Below are positions 5,964 to 13,797 of a stretch of DNA of 24,066 bases, one piece after another. Under the pieces are notes generated by a model. It was not told where the DNA came from. It worked only from the letters and a program-made list of their open reading frames with translations, and did no database searches. A program made the position numbers and the translations under genes. Origin of the DNA: UBA1876 sp964515395 (GTDB taxonomy: Bacteria; Synergistota; Synergistia; Synergistales; Thermovirgaceae); NCBI GenBank assembly GCA_964515395.1, contig CAZERC010000024.1:1-24066 (forward strand). Direction: 5' to 3'. Positions within the stretch are counted from its first letter, which is position 1. Each line of letters starts with the position of its first letter.

Positions 5964-7037
5964 TCAGATCCACTTTTTCTTCCTGAAAAAGACCAGCATC
6001 CCCCCGGCAATGGCAATCATGACACCCCAGACGGCGGGATAGGCCCAGGGGATCCTGAGTTCCGGCATGTGTTCGAAGTTCATGCCGTAGATCCCGGCGA
6101 TAAATGTGAGGGGAATGAAGATGGTGGAGATGATGGTGAGGACCTTCATGATCTCGTTCATGCGGTTGCCGGCGCTGGAGAGGTAGATGTCCAGAAGGCC
6201 CGACAGCACGTCCCGGAAGGTTTCGATGCTGTCCATCACCTGGACGGAGTGATCGTAAAGGTCACGGAGGTAAAAGACCGTGTCGGAGGTTACGAGGTCG
6301 CTGCCGCCCCTCTCGAGGCGCCCCACGATCTCCCTCATGGGCCAGGCGGCCTTCCTGAGAAAGATCATCTCCCGCTTGAGGGCATGGAGATTTGAAACGG
6401 CCTCTTCTCCGGGGTCGGTGAGGATCTGTTCGTCCAGTTCCTCCACGTCGTCGCCGAGTTTTTCCAGAAGCAGAAAGTACCTGTCAACCACGGCGTCAAG
6501 GAGAGCGTAGGCCAGGTAGTCGGCTCCCTTGTTGCGGATTTTCCCCTTGGCGGTTCGCAACCTCTCCCGGACGGGGTCGAAGACGTCGCCGGGCTTCTCC
6601 TGAAAGGTGATGACGCAGCCGGGCATGAGAATCAGGCTCACCTGTTCCATGTCCACTCTCTTTGTTTCTTCATTGTAGTCCGCCATCTTCAGGACGATAT
6701 AGAGGCTTTTCCCGTGGTCCTCCGTCTTGGGCCTCTGGCCGGTGTTGCAGATGTCCTCCAGCACCAGGTGGTGAATTCCGAAGTGTTTTCCGAAAGACTC
6801 CAGAAGCTCCAGGTCATGGATGCCGTCCACGTTGATCCACAGGACACCTTCTGCCCCGAGTCGTGACCGGCACACTTTTGCATTGTCCACCTGCTCCGAC
6901 GAAAACCTGTCCCCCGAGTAGTCGATGAGGGTGATCCTGGCCTCTTCGGTCTTCCGTTCCCCCACGTGGACCAGCGTTCCCGGCGGCAATCCCGGGGTGG
7001 GCGCACCCCTTTTCAAAAACCTTCGCGGAGATCTCAT
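5964..7037 (-). CDS. corA: Magnesium/cobalt transporter CorA
   Basis: This 357-aa inner-membrane channel of the CorA family admits Mg2+ or Co2+ down the membrane potential. The large cytoplasmic N-terminal domain is followed by two C-terminal membrane helices (TIISTIFIPLTFIAGIYG and AYPAVWGVMIAIAGGMLVFF). The selectivity signature YGMNFEHMPEL lies between them, with a basic tail RKKKWI. The upstream fragment HHLVLEDICNTGQRPKTEDHGKSLYIVLKM is also family-typical. I chose ATG 7037, preceded by GAGGGG at 6 nt, over the in-frame GTG 7055. It follows xth by 24 nt and is probably co-transcribed with it. Mg2+ versus Co2+ preference cannot be read from sequence. Confidence 0.95.
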   Translation of the reverse strand: MRSPRRFLKRGAPTPGLPPGTLVHVGERKTEEARITLIDYSGDRFSSEQVDNAKVCRSRLGAEGVLWINVDGIHDLELLESFGKHFGIHHLVLEDICNTGQRPKTEDHGKSLYIVLKMADYNEETKRVDMEQVSLILMPGCVITFQEKPGDVFDPVRERLRTAKGKIRNKGADYLAYALLDAVVDRYFLLLEKLGDDVEELDEQILTDPGEEAVSNLHALKREMIFLRKAAWPMREIVGRLERGGSDLVTSDTVFYLRDLYDHSVQVMDSIETFRDVLSGLLDIYLSSAGNRMNEIMKVLTIISTIFIPLTFIAGIYGMNFEHMPELRIPWAYPAVWGVMIAIAGGMLVFFRKKKWI

Positions 7038-7061
7038 TCCTTTCCCCTCTTTCACGGCGCT

Positions 7062-7850
7062 TCACTGCAGGTCGAAGGCGGCCACCACCGGCGTATGGTC
7101 AGAGGGCTTCTCCCAGGTCCTGGGGTTTTTGTCCACCCAGGCGTCCCTCGATGCTTTCGCCAGGGGAGGCGTGGCCAGCACATGGTCGATTCTCCAGCCG
7201 ATGTTGCGTTCCACGGAATTTTTCACCCTGTAATCCCAGAAGGAAAATTCCCCCTCCCCGGGACGGTGTTTCCTGAAGACATCCTCCAGGCCCCATTCCA
7301 GAAGGGTCCGGAAGGCCTTTTTGACGTCCTCGTGGAAGCAGACGTGGTTTCGCTTTCGTTCCGGGTGCGTCACGTCCATGTCCGTGGGCGCCACGTTGAG
7401 GTCGCCCACGATGACGAGCTTCTCCTTCGGTGACAGGTTTTTGTGCAGGTATTCCACAAGCCGCTCGAAAAAGCGGAGCTTCATGGGGTAGTCCGGGTGA
7501 TCGATGGCCTTTCCCTGGGGAATGTAGAGGTTGATCACGTTGAGGTCGCCGAAACGGCAATGGGCCATCCGGGTCGTTCCGTCCGGCTCCTCGCCGTCGC
7601 CCAGGCCGAAGCTCGTCTCATCGGGCGACTCCAAAGATGCCACGGCCACGCCGTTGTATCCTTTTTCGCCCGAGTAGGCGACCTTGTAGCCAAGCTCCCC
7701 GAAGGCCGTCTCGGGAAATTCCTCGTTCTTCGTTTTCGTCTCCTGGAGACAGAGGATACTCACTCTGCTATCATGAAGCCATGGCTCGATAATGTGCATT
7801 CTGCTGCGCACGGAATTGACGTTGAACGTCGCGATCGTGAAGCCCTTCAT
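7062..7850 (-). CDS. xth: Exodeoxyribonuclease III (AP endonuclease)
   Basis: This 262-aa Mg2+-dependent DNA repair nuclease of the exonuclease-endonuclease-phosphatase fold cuts at abasic sites. The active-site series is intact: IATFNVNSVRSR, LCLQETKT (metal-binding Glu), GYNGVAVAS, IPQGKAIDHPDYPMKLRFF, VGDLNVAPTDMDV (Asp/Asn), WRIDHVLA and the C-terminal SDHTPVVAAF. ATG 7850 gives the usual N-terminus, MKGFTIATFNVNS, and has GGGTGA 5-6 nt upstream. ATG 7874 is possible but lacks a ribosome binding site. It is divergent from the K+ channel gene, with 79 bp between starts, and first in an xth-corA pair. Confidence 0.95.
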   Translation of the reverse strand: MKGFTIATFNVNSVRSRMHIIEPWLHDSRVSILCLQETKTKNEEFPETAFGELGYKVAYSGEKGYNGVAVASLESPDETSFGLGDGEEPDGTTRMAHCRFGDLNVINLYIPQGKAIDHPDYPMKLRFFERLVEYLHKNLSPKEKLVIVGDLNVAPTDMDVTHPERKRNHVCFHEDVKKAFRTLLEWGLEDVFRKHRPGEGEFSFWDYRVKNSVERNIGWRIDHVLATPPLAKASRDAWVDKNPRTWEKPSDHTPVVAAFDLQ

Positions 7851-7929
7851 ATCGGTCACCCGCTTTTCGTTCATGATCTTTTACTCATTCTATAGGCAGA
7901 AGGGCGCAAAGGGCAAAGGGGGGAAGAGG

Positions 7930-8934
7930 GTGAAACAGATCCGACCGGCATGGGCATGGCTCTTTCTGCTTGTTTCCGTCTTCGCCGTAGGCGCCGTCGG
8001 GTTCTATACCCTGACGGACCTTTCCCTCATCGATTCCGTCTATTACACGGTCATCACCCTGGCGACGGTGGGATATAACGCGCCCCCGGAGTTGAACGAT
8101 TCGGGAAAGCTCTTCATCGCCTTTCTGGTGATTCTCGGGATCGGCACGGCGGGCTACGCCGTCAGCCAGATCACGCGTTACTTCCTGGTGGAGCGGCTCT
8201 TGTCGGCACTGGGAAAAAGGAGGGACACCCGCGTGGACAGGATGGAAAAACACTGGATCGTCTGCGGACTCGGACGGGTCGGGACAGAAGTCATTGAACA
8301 TCTCAACAGGGACCACATCCCCTGCATGGCCCTGGAAGTGGCGGACCGGAAGGTCGCCTGGGCGCGTGAACGGGGATGGGTCGTCCAGCAGGGCGACGCC
8401 AGGGACGAGGAAGCCCTCGAGAGCGCCGGCGTCAAGCGCGCCGCCGGACTCATCACCACCCTTTCCGATGACGCCGACAACGTCTACGTGATCATTACGG
8501 CCCGATCCTTGAACCCGGACCTGCGGGTCATTGCCAGGGCCACGGACCGCAAGTCCATGGGGGTTTTCTACAAGGCCGGGGCCGAAAAAGTCATCAACCC
8601 CGTCATCGCCGGAGCGGCCGCCATCGCCTGGGCCTCGGTGAAACCTGCCGTGGCAAGCTTTCTGGAGATGGTCAACATCTCCCGTGACCTCGACATCGCC
8701 TTCGATTCCATCCCGGTCCGTCGCAACAGTGAACTTATTGGAAAGACCCTGGCAGAATCCCCCCTGCGTTCCCGGTACAACGCCATGGTCATCGCCGTCA
8801 GGAAGGAGTCAGGCGATTACCTCTACAATCCGGGAAGCTCCCATGTCATCGAAGAGGGCGACGAACTCATCATCATCGTCGACAGAAACAGGTTGCTCGA
8901 CCTCAGGAAGGAGATCGCCGGCCCGGAACTTTAG
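7930..8934 (+). CDS. Two-helix potassium channel with cytoplasmic RCK domain
   Basis: The 334-aa protein has helix 1 (WAWLFLLVSVFAVGAVGFY, residues 8-26), a pore loop and helix 2 (FIAFLVILGIGTAGYAVSQ, 62-80). An RCK/TrkA-N Rossmann domain with CGLGRVG (112-118) follows, then a TrkA-C domain ending in EEGDELIIIVD. This is the MthK-like layout, in which four subunits form a K+ pore gated by ligand binding to the RCK ring. The selectivity filter reads TVGYN (46-50) rather than TVGYG, so the last glycine is replaced by Asn and is followed by APPEL instead of Asp/Glu. The start is GTG 7930, preceded by an AG-rich GGGGGGAAGAGG. The frame is open further upstream, but it overlaps xth there. Confidence 0.9.
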   Translation: MKQIRPAWAWLFLLVSVFAVGAVGFYTLTDLSLIDSVYYTVITLATVGYNAPPELNDSGKLFIAFLVILGIGTAGYAVSQITRYFLVERLLSALGKRRDTRVDRMEKHWIVCGLGRVGTEVIEHLNRDHIPCMALEVADRKVAWARERGWVVQQGDARDEEALESAGVKRAAGLITTLSDDADNVYVIITARSLNPDLRVIARATDRKSMGVFYKAGAEKVINPVIAGAAAIAWASVKPAVASFLEMVNISRDLDIAFDSIPVRRNSELIGKTLAESPLRSRYNAMVIAVRKESGDYLYNPGSSHVIEEGDELIIIVDRNRLLDLRKEIAGPEL

Positions 8935-9044
8935 AGCCCTTTCATTGATTGACAGAAGAATCAATAATACGTACCATCTTTTTAGTCTCTTGAAGTCCCC
9001 CTTTGAGAGATCGCGAGGAAAAGCAAGAATGTCCCGCGTTTCAG

Positions 9045-9083
9045 GCAAAAGACCAGACACCCCTTCGGCGTCTGGTCTTTTGC
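9045..9083. terminator. Bidirectional intrinsic terminator
   Basis: The arms GCAAAAGACCAGAC (9045-9058) and GTCTGGTCTTTTGC (9070-9083) are perfectly complementary over 14 bp around an 11-nt loop containing TTCG. The 3' arm supplies a T-run on either strand. It sits between the convergent K+ channel and nhaC genes and should stop both transcripts. Confidence 0.9.
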
Positions 9084-9151
9084 TGTTTTCAGAAGGATTG
9101 TACTTCACCAGTCTCTTTGCGGGGGAAACTCTGGAATCATCCCCCGGTTTT

Positions 9152-10801
9152 TTATCCCTCTTCCAACGGACGGGAGACAAACCGGAAGATGACCACCGGT
9201 ACCGCCACCGCCACGGCCACGCAAGCGACGGTTGGAAGGCCGAAGGCCACGCCGGCATACCCCGACATGGCCCCAAGCGCAGCCAGGAGTGCATAGGGGA
9301 TCTGGGTGTTCACGTGATCCATGTGGTCCGACCCGGTGAACATGGACGACATGATGGTCGTGTCCGAGATGGGGCTCGAATGGTCGCCCCAGACGGCGCC
9401 CGCGAAAACGGCGCCTATGGTGGGGATCATGTAGGTCATGGGGTCAAGACCTGCGTTGCCGGAAATGACATGCACAAGGGGAACCACGATGGGCATCAGC
9501 ACCGCCATGGTGCCGTAGGAGGTCCCGGTGCAGAAGGCGATGACGGCCCCCGTCACGAAGGTGATCAAAGGCACCCATCCCGGTGAGAGAACGTCCTGGG
9601 TGAGGGAGACGATGAAACCCGCCGTTTCCACCTGTTTCACCATGGAGCCGATACCCCAGGCGAAGATCAGGATCAGCGTACCGTAAAAGATGGAACGCAT
9701 GCCTTCCATGTACCCCTTGAAAAGGCGCCCCCAGCTGGATATACCCTGAATCCGGTAGAGCATCAGCGTCAGGAAGACGGATCCGAAGGCCCCGTAGACC
9801 AGCGACTTCGAACTGTTCCCCTCGCCGATCGCCGTGGGCACATCCACCGACGGCCATCCGCCCGTCACCAGGAGCATCAAAAAGATCAGCCCCACCAGCG
9901 TCGCCAGGGGCAGGACGAAGTTGATCACCCGCCTTGGGGTGTCTTCGTCCGGTCCGTCTTCGACCTGGTTGGGGTTGATCAGGGGTTTCGCATCATCCCG
10001 GAGGATCTTCCCCTCCCGCCTGGCCCGGCGTTCCGCGACCAGCATGGGGCCGAAATCCCGCCCGGAGAAGATGACGAAGGTCAGAAGAACCAGGGCGGCG
10101 AGGTTATACATGATGAAGGGGATTGATTTCAGATAGGTCACGTAGGGGGACAGGGTGATCCCCAGATCGCTGAACTGGATCCCGATCTGTCCCACCATGT
10201 AGGCGATCCAGGACGAAATCCCCGCAATGCAGGCGATGGGCGCCGCCGTGGAATCCACGATGTATGACAGCTTTTCCTTCGAGATCCTGTACCTGTCGGT
10301 GATCGGGCTCATGGTGGTGCCCACCACGAGGGTGTTCACGTAATCCTCGAAGAAGATTAAAAAGCCGGCCACTTCCGTGAAGGCCATGGCGCTTTTCGCG
10401 CTGGTGATCTTCCTGGTGATCCATCGGACGATGGCGTCTATTCCGCCGCCTACCTTCATGATCCCGACGAGTCCGCCCATGGTCAGGCTCGTCAGGACGA
10501 TCCTGGCGGACCACGGGTCGCCGAGATTGTTCCAGAGCGCTTCCACGGCCTTGCCGAAACCCGTCACGGGGTTCCAGCCAGCGAGCATGGTCCCGGCAAA
10601 CCAGATCCCCAGAAAGAGCGACGGGATCACTTCCCTGGTGATGATGCAAAGGGCAATGGCGATCACGGGCGGCACAAGCGAGAGCGCTCCGAAAGCCGAT
10701 CCCGAACCGTCGGAGGCGAAAGCAAGGCCGCTGCAGGCCAGAAGAGTTCCGGTGACCAGAGCGGCCGTCATCAAACCTCGGATTTTTCCACGTTTTTCCA
10801 T
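9152..10801 (-). CDS. NhaC-family Na+/H+ antiporter with N-terminal signal-like segment
   Basis: The 549-aa polytopic membrane protein has roughly eleven to twelve hydrophobic segments. Family blocks include SLFLGIWFAGTMLAGWNPVTG, SLTMGGLVGIMKVGGG, FFEDYVNTLVVGTTMSPITDRYRISKEKLSYIVDSTAAPIA and FCTGTSYGTMAVLMPI. GDHSSPISDTTIMSSMFTGSDHMDHVNTQIPYAL is the NhaC-like C-terminal block. A cleavable-looking signal peptide (LMTAALVTGTLLACSGLAFA-SDG) precedes the first antiporter segment. ATG 10801 has GGAGGG 8 nt upstream. It is the last gene before the terminator and lies 68 bp after a regulator gene that may control it. Na+/H+ exchange is the family function; some members carry other antiport pairs. 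Confidence 0.88.
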   Translation of the reverse strand: MEKRGKIRGLMTAALVTGTLLACSGLAFASDGSGSAFGALSLVPPVIAIALCIITREVIPSLFLGIWFAGTMLAGWNPVTGFGKAVEALWNNLGDPWSARIVLTSLTMGGLVGIMKVGGGIDAIVRWITRKITSAKSAMAFTEVAGFLIFFEDYVNTLVVGTTMSPITDRYRISKEKLSYIVDSTAAPIACIAGISSWIAYMVGQIGIQFSDLGITLSPYVTYLKSIPFIMYNLAALVLLTFVIFSGRDFGPMLVAERRARREGKILRDDAKPLINPNQVEDGPDEDTPRRVINFVLPLATLVGLIFLMLLVTGGWPSVDVPTAIGEGNSSKSLVYGAFGSVFLTLMLYRIQGISSWGRLFKGYMEGMRSIFYGTLILIFAWGIGSMVKQVETAGFIVSLTQDVLSPGWVPLITFVTGAVIAFCTGTSYGTMAVLMPIVVPLVHVISGNAGLDPMTYMIPTIGAVFAGAVWGDHSSPISDTTIMSSMFTGSDHMDHVNTQIPYALLAALGAMSGYAGVAFGLPTVACVAVAVAVPVVIFRFVSRPLEEG

Positions 10802-10869
10802 CCGGCGTTCCCTCCTCATGCGACTGTCTTTTGAAACCCCGCCGCCGGGAAACGCCGTCGGTGGCTTTT

Positions 10870-11571
10870 TCAGGGGTGTTGCTTCCCCCGGCGTTTCACG
10901 AACCTGTCAATGTGATTCCGGGCGGTCTTTTCGGCGGCATCGGGATCCCTCTCAAGCAAGGCCTTCATGAGAGCCTCAAAGTCTTCGGCCACGGCGCCTT
11001 CCATCCCCGCAAAGGCATCTTTTTCTACCTTTCCCAAAAGAATCTCGTCAATGGCCGAAAGAATCCCGTTTTGGGCGATTCGTGCCAAAACAAGGAAAAA
11101 GGCCCGGTATGCCTCGACGTCTCCGTTTTCAGGGCATCGGGCTCTTTTTTTCCAGTCCTCGATGGCGGAAAGCAGTCCCTCTTCGGCTTCTCCAGTGAAC
11201 CTTTCAGCCGCAAGCCGTGCAAGTTCTCCCTCGACGGCTTTCCTGGCCACCAGCAATTCCGGGGCGGCTTCCTCCCCGCCGGAATAGATCCTTCCCAGGA
11301 GGGTTTCCGCCGAAGCTTCCTGTTCCCTGGCCTCGGAAAGTTCCGCCAGGCGCCTGGAGCCCAGGTCGGTCAGAACCCGTCCCTGAAACCCCACACGGCT
11401 CGTCAGGCCACGACGATCCAGCTCCCTGAGGAGACGTCCCACGGTGGCCTCGCTGGCGGAAAATCCCTTCGATGCGAGATGTTCCCGCACCGTCCCGGCA
11501 CCGACGGGGCTTTCCGCTTCCCCAAGGAGCCGGAGGACGAAAAGTTCCTGCTCCCTCGCCTCGGGATTCAT
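10870..11571 (-). CDS. Transcriptional regulator, NrpR/RNase R-type winged helix plus FCD-like domain
   Basis: The 233-aa protein has an N-terminal winged helix (residues about 5-75: LRLLGEAESPVGAGTVREHL, SEATVGRLLRELDRRGLTSR, QGRVLTDLG). This resembles the HTH_12 domain of NrpR and RNase R rather than a GntR helix. The remainder is all-helical and resembles the FCD ligand domain (AYRAFFLVLARIAQNGIL, EDFEALMKALLERDPDAAEKTARNHIDRF). Usual FCD metal-binding His positions read FF and ED, so only the last His (NHI) is clear. The gene lies just upstream of nhaC on the same strand and has its own promoter and dyad. Regulation of nhaC is inferred from position. Confidence 0.75.
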   Translation of the reverse strand: MNPEAREQELFVLRLLGEAESPVGAGTVREHLASKGFSASEATVGRLLRELDRRGLTSRVGFQGRVLTDLGSRRLAELSEAREQEASAETLLGRIYSGGEEAAPELLVARKAVEGELARLAAERFTGEAEEGLLSAIEDWKKRARCPENGDVEAYRAFFLVLARIAQNGILSAIDEILLGKVEKDAFAGMEGAVAEDFEALMKALLERDPDAAEKTARNHIDRFVKRRGKQHP

Positions 11572-11607
11572 CGTCGCAGCTCCGGCATCATTTTTGCGAC
11601 CTTTTGC

Positions 11608-11645
11608 TGTTCATCAATGATGAGCAATATGTCGGATTCTGTCAA
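11608..11645 (-). promoter_or_regulatory. Promoter with dyad operator before the FCD-like regulator
   Basis: On the minus strand a perfect TTGACA (11645-11640) is followed after 17 nt by CATCAT (11622-11617). The dyad TGTTCATCAATGATGAGCA (11608-11626) covers the -10, with perfect 6-bp inner arms. It lies about 40-75 nt before ATG 11571. Autoregulation by the downstream protein is the likely reading. It also lets regulator and nhaC be transcribed apart from the dnaA operon. Confidence 0.6.
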
Positions 11646-11654
11646 CCCCACCAG

Positions 11655-12452
11655 TCAGGACCCCCAGGTCCAGGAAACATCGTCATCACGACTGATGACC
11701 CTGTATATGCGCCCTTTTTCCCTGTCCCATGCAAAAGGACCCATGCCGGAGACGGGAACCCCGGATTTGTTGAGAAAGATCATCCCCTTCATCATTGCAT
11801 AGCCCTCGCTGACGGAAAACCTGACGGGCCTGGCGAAGGGCAGGTTGCCCGTCAGGTTCCCCGCAGGCCAGCCGCCCACAGGGGGCGGTCCCGCCGCTGC
11901 TTTCAGCCGGGTCAGTATGGTTTCATACTCGACAGGCGCCTCACGAAGGGCAAGATGAGCCGCCCGCGACGAACCTTTCAGGTTCACCAGAAGCTGTTGC
12001 GCCAGCCACGGGGCCCCGGCATCGTCCAGTTCGAGAAGACCGATAACCGTATAATAGACGGCGTCGAAAGCGGCAAGCGGCTTCGGGACCATGGAAGGGT
12101 ACCAGAGACCCGACACCTCGTCCCATCGTCCGGGATTTCCGGCGGGAAAAAGCTCCTCCACCAGTTTCAGGCCACCGGCAGCCCGTTGCCGGGCAGGCGT
12201 CTTGGGGTCGACGACCTTTTTCCAGAGCGCAACACCCTCGAGCTCACCGGCCTCCGACAAAAGCTCCCCGCGAAGGGCCTTCGCCTCGGGCTGGAGTTCA
12301 GCCTTTTCGCCGTACACCTCGACGAGCTCCTCCCAGGTCCACGCCTCCGCCGGAACGGCCCCTGCAGGGATCACCAGCAGCATCGCAACACAAACCAAAA
12401 CCCAAAGCCTTGGGGTCAAACCTTGACTTTTTGACTTTCTCCATTTATTCAT
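11655..12452 (-). CDS. Secreted protein of unknown function
   Basis: The 265-aa protein has a basic N-terminus and a hydrophobic signal peptide (LWVLVCVAMLLVIPAGAVPAEA) with likely cleavage after AEA. The mature part begins WTWEELVEVYGEKAELQPEAKALRGELL and is mostly helical. It ends in a more beta-like region (GYAMMKGMIFLNKSGVPVSGMG, then GRIYRVISRDDDVSWTWGS). I do not recognise the family and see no catalytic motif. ATG 12452 has AGGAGGT 8 nt upstream; ATG 12473 lacks one. It follows the SIMPL-domain gene by 56 bp on the same strand, so both may act in the cell envelope. Confidence 0.8.
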   Translation of the reverse strand: MNKWRKSKSQGLTPRLWVLVCVAMLLVIPAGAVPAEAWTWEELVEVYGEKAELQPEAKALRGELLSEAGELEGVALWKKVVDPKTPARQRAAGGLKLVEELFPAGNPGRWDEVSGLWYPSMVPKPLAAFDAVYYTVIGLLELDDAGAPWLAQQLLVNLKGSSRAAHLALREAPVEYETILTRLKAAAGPPPVGGWPAGNLTGNLPFARPVRFSVSEGYAMMKGMIFLNKSGVPVSGMGPFAWDREKGRIYRVISRDDDVSWTWGS

Positions 12453-12508
12453 TTTCAGGCACCTCCTCTTCAAGGTTTCCTGCCCTTCCAGATCTTTTAT
12501 CTTTTTAT

Positions 12509-13255
12509 CTACCGGATGGTGTACCGGATGGTCACAACGGCCTTAATGGCCTTTTCTATGGTGCTGGTGTCGTACATGCCGTAGTCCTCCACATCGGTGG
12601 AATAGGGCTGGGTGATCTGGAAAACGCCCTGGCTCGCCGAACGCAGTTCCCCTACCTGGCCCCCGCTTCCTTCAGCCAGCTGTCGGGCCCTCCGGCTTGC
12701 GTTTTTCGTCGCTTCACCCAACAATTCGATCTTCGCTTCTTCCAGGCCGCTGTAAAAATACTGTGGCGCGTAGGCGAAAAACTCCACATCCTCGCCGAGA
12801 AGCCTCGAGGACGACCGCGCCAGTTCGGCCACGAGCCGGACATCTCCGGAACGCAACGTCACCGTCTGCTGCAGCTGATAGTGGTCGATCTCGTTGGTTT
12901 CATGGCCTTCCTGGTTTCTCCGGTATCTCGGGATGGTTATCACGCCCGAAAGGGCAAGCTGCTCTTCTGAAACACCGTATTCCCCGAAATATGCAAGGAC
13001 TTTCGCCCTGTCCTGTTCGAGCTTTTCCGACGCCTGAACCAGCTCCGGCGCCCTGACGGTGATCTGGCCCGACCACGTCGCCACGTCGGAGGTCACCAGC
13101 TTCTGGGCGAACCCTTTCACGGTGATGGTCTGATTGGCGAGTTTCACCTTTTCCACCGTTCCCGAAACCAGAAAGGCCGAAACGATCAGCCCCACGGCAA
13201 GGAAAAACCCCAGCAACATCAACCCACCCGTTATACCCCTGTCCTTCGTCTCCAT
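12509..13255 (-). CDS. SIMPL-domain (DUF541) envelope protein
   Basis: The 248-aa protein is anchored by one N-terminal helix (GGLMLLGFFLAVGLIVSAFLVSG). The periplasmic part starts QTITVKGFAQKLVTSDVATWSGQITV, the typical SIMPL/YggE opening. Family features continue in YGVSEEQLALSGVITIPRY, DHYQLQQTVTLRSGDV, and KIELLGEATKNASRRARQLAEGSGGQVGELRSASQGVFQI. A TIEKAIKAVVTIRYTIR strand ends the protein. Members form ring assemblies and have been linked to oxidative-stress defence; a precise activity is not known. It lies 44 bp after the DUF721 gene on the same strand. Confidence 0.88.
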   Translation of the reverse strand: METKDRGITGGLMLLGFFLAVGLIVSAFLVSGTVEKVKLANQTITVKGFAQKLVTSDVATWSGQITVRAPELVQASEKLEQDRAKVLAYFGEYGVSEEQLALSGVITIPRYRRNQEGHETNEIDHYQLQQTVTLRSGDVRLVAELARSSSRLLGEDVEFFAYAPQYFYSGLEEAKIELLGEATKNASRRARQLAEGSGGQVGELRSASQGVFQITQPYSTDVEDYGMYDTSTIEKAIKAVVTIRYTIR

Positions 13256-13299
13256 GGCTATCCGCCCTTCCCTCCGGGAATCTGGTCAAAACCGTCTTC

Positions 13300-13797
13300 C
13301 TACCGTGCCTTGAAATTCCCGAACCTCGTCCGGTAGACCGCTATGAGCCTCGCCAATGCCGTCTCGGCGTCTTCACGCCCTACCGTCTTGTGGACCTCCT
13401 CCCGGGAAGCTTCCAGCGCCTCCTCGGGTACACGAATCGTCGCCTTCCGCCTCGTCCCCGTTCTCCCGCGCCCTTTCTTTCGCGGCAGATGACCGACCCT
13501 GGCCTTGACGGACGTGACCTCTATGCCCCATCGGGAGGTTATTTCCCTGGCGATGGAGCCACCGCGCATGGAAATTTCCTGGGCAAAGGCACCGTTTGAT
13601 GCGACAACGGTCAGGACCGTTTTCTCAATGGATTCCGGCGCCGTACGCCCGGCGAGTTTCTCTCCCACGATTTCGGCCCAGGCGGAGGCCATTGCCGCGA
13701 CGGCCAGACCCCGCCGGATTTCCGGTGTCAGCGCTTCATCCAAAACCGATTTCGCCGGCCTGAGGGCCTGATCGGGTTCATTCTTCCAGCGGCGCAT
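13300..13797 (-). CDS. DUF721 / DciA-like protein
   Basis: The 165-aa basic protein has a DUF721 core near residues 30-105: MASAWAEIVGEKLAGRTAPESIEKTVLTVVASNGAFAQEISMRGGSIAREI. A basic linker follows (RKKGRGRTGTRRK) and then a helical tail. DciA proteins of this family help load the replicative helicase in bacteria that lack DnaC or DnaI. Placement with dnaA, dnaN and recF fits. The ATG overlaps the mnmG 3' end by 20 bp and has AAGGA about 8 nt upstream. Helicase loading is inferred from family and context; DUF721 members vary widely. Confidence 0.78.
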   Translation of the reverse strand: MRRWKNEPDQALRPAKSVLDEALTPEIRRGLAVAAMASAWAEIVGEKLAGRTAPESIEKTVLTVVASNGAFAQEISMRGGSIAREITSRWGIEVTSVKARVGHLPRKKGRGRTGTRRKATIRVPEEALEASREEVHKTVGREDAETALARLIAVYRTRFGNFKAR

